Notes under the pieces: generated by a model
What the model was told of the DNA's origin: nothing
Seen by the model: the letters and a program-made list of their open reading frames with translations, nothing else
Databases searched by the model: none
Assembly (NCBI GenBank): GCA_036874045.1
Contig: JAZBRI010000010.1
Coordinates: 144,001 to 208,000 of the forward strand
Origin: Cymodocea nodosa
Lineage: Eukaryota > Streptophyta > Magnoliopsida > Alismatales > Cymodoceaceae
Reading direction: 5' to 3'
Length of the DNA stretch: 64,000 bases
Program-made: the position numbers and the translations under genes
Shown: in pieces, positions 63,684-64,000 of the stretch
Layout of the letters: every line of letters starts with the position of its first letter
Position numbering within the stretch: the stretch's first letter is position 1

Positions 63684-63889
63684 TGGTTAAAACTCAGTAT
63701 CGACCAAAAATCTTGAGTGCAGAATCCGATGCTCCAAGCCTTTATCTATGTTCCAAAGAAGCAACAAGATGGTCAAATAATTCCATCAATGACAATCCTT
63801 CTAGGTCTCTCTCAGCTAGAGGTACAAGCCCCTGGCAGCAGCATCCCACTGCAACTAAGCGAGTTCGATCAACAGAGAAAACTAATTAA
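63684..63889 (+). CDS. Unidentified candidate exon or short open frame
   Basis: An open frame of 68 codons after ATG 63684 (MVKTQYRPKILSAESDAPSL ... ending RVRSTEKTN). Its composition (Ser/Thr/Pro/Arg with mixed hydrophobics, and GTSPWQQHPTATKRVRST) looks more protein-like than the surrounding AT-rich DNA. It could be the last exon of a gene or chance. I do not recognise a family. Confidence 0.25.
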
Positions 63890-64000
63890 ATAGTAGCTGC
63901 TTTGTTATTGGTAACTCCATGTCAATGCAACCCAAACCATAAGCAGTGTTGATACAGAAGATGTTGAGTCCAAAGAGCTCAAACCCATGATTGGAAATAA

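Overview
This is nuclear DNA of a flowering plant. Seven protein-coding genes, split by GT-AG (and one GC-AG) introns, sit among many degraded retrotransposons. Several genes (CLPD, HP30, GRXS14) have GC-rich first exons and poorer later exons, which fits a monocot, perhaps a non-grass commelinid. That placement is inference only.

Layout. 1-6,815 (minus): 5' part of RPT4, a 26S proteasome ATPase, running off the left edge; its first intron holds nested Copia elements and a 22-bp repeat array. 8,170-10,266 (minus): plastid CGFS glutaredoxin GRXS14. 11,406-18,272 (minus): HP30-type Tim17/22/23 protein, with a LINE remnant in its 5.2-kb intron 2. 19,679-25,459 (minus): CLPD (ERD1), plastid Hsp100, read as 12 exons. 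26,100-33,480: repeat-rich, with a decayed PIF/Harbinger transposon. 33,484-34,140 (plus): DUF761 protein. 34,309-36,381 (plus): intronless DYW-class PPR protein. 37,000-49,700: decayed Gypsy, LINE and Copia material, including a Copia of 38,417-47,094 with very short LTRs, a 5-bp target duplication, an internal tandem duplication and a 1.9-kb insert. 49,700-55,000: AT-rich DNA with a MITE-like element and poly-C tracts. 55,147-56,155 (plus): HIPP-type isoprenylated metal-binding protein. 58,380-63,355: more Copia remnants. A short candidate exon lies at 63,684-63,889.

How the genes relate. GRXS14, HP30, CLPD and probably the PPR protein act in plastids (the PPR protein in plastids or mitochondria) in Fe-S/redox handling, membrane import, protein unfolding and RNA editing. 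Each has its own upstream region and nothing suggests an operon. RPT4 serves the cytosolic/nuclear proteasome. I found no RNA genes, CRISPR arrays or bacterial-type systems, and no clear new biological system. The most unusual structures are the internally duplicated Copia with ~90-bp LTRs, the orientation-switching 22-bp repeat array, and the 21-base poly-C run next to the HIPP TATA box.
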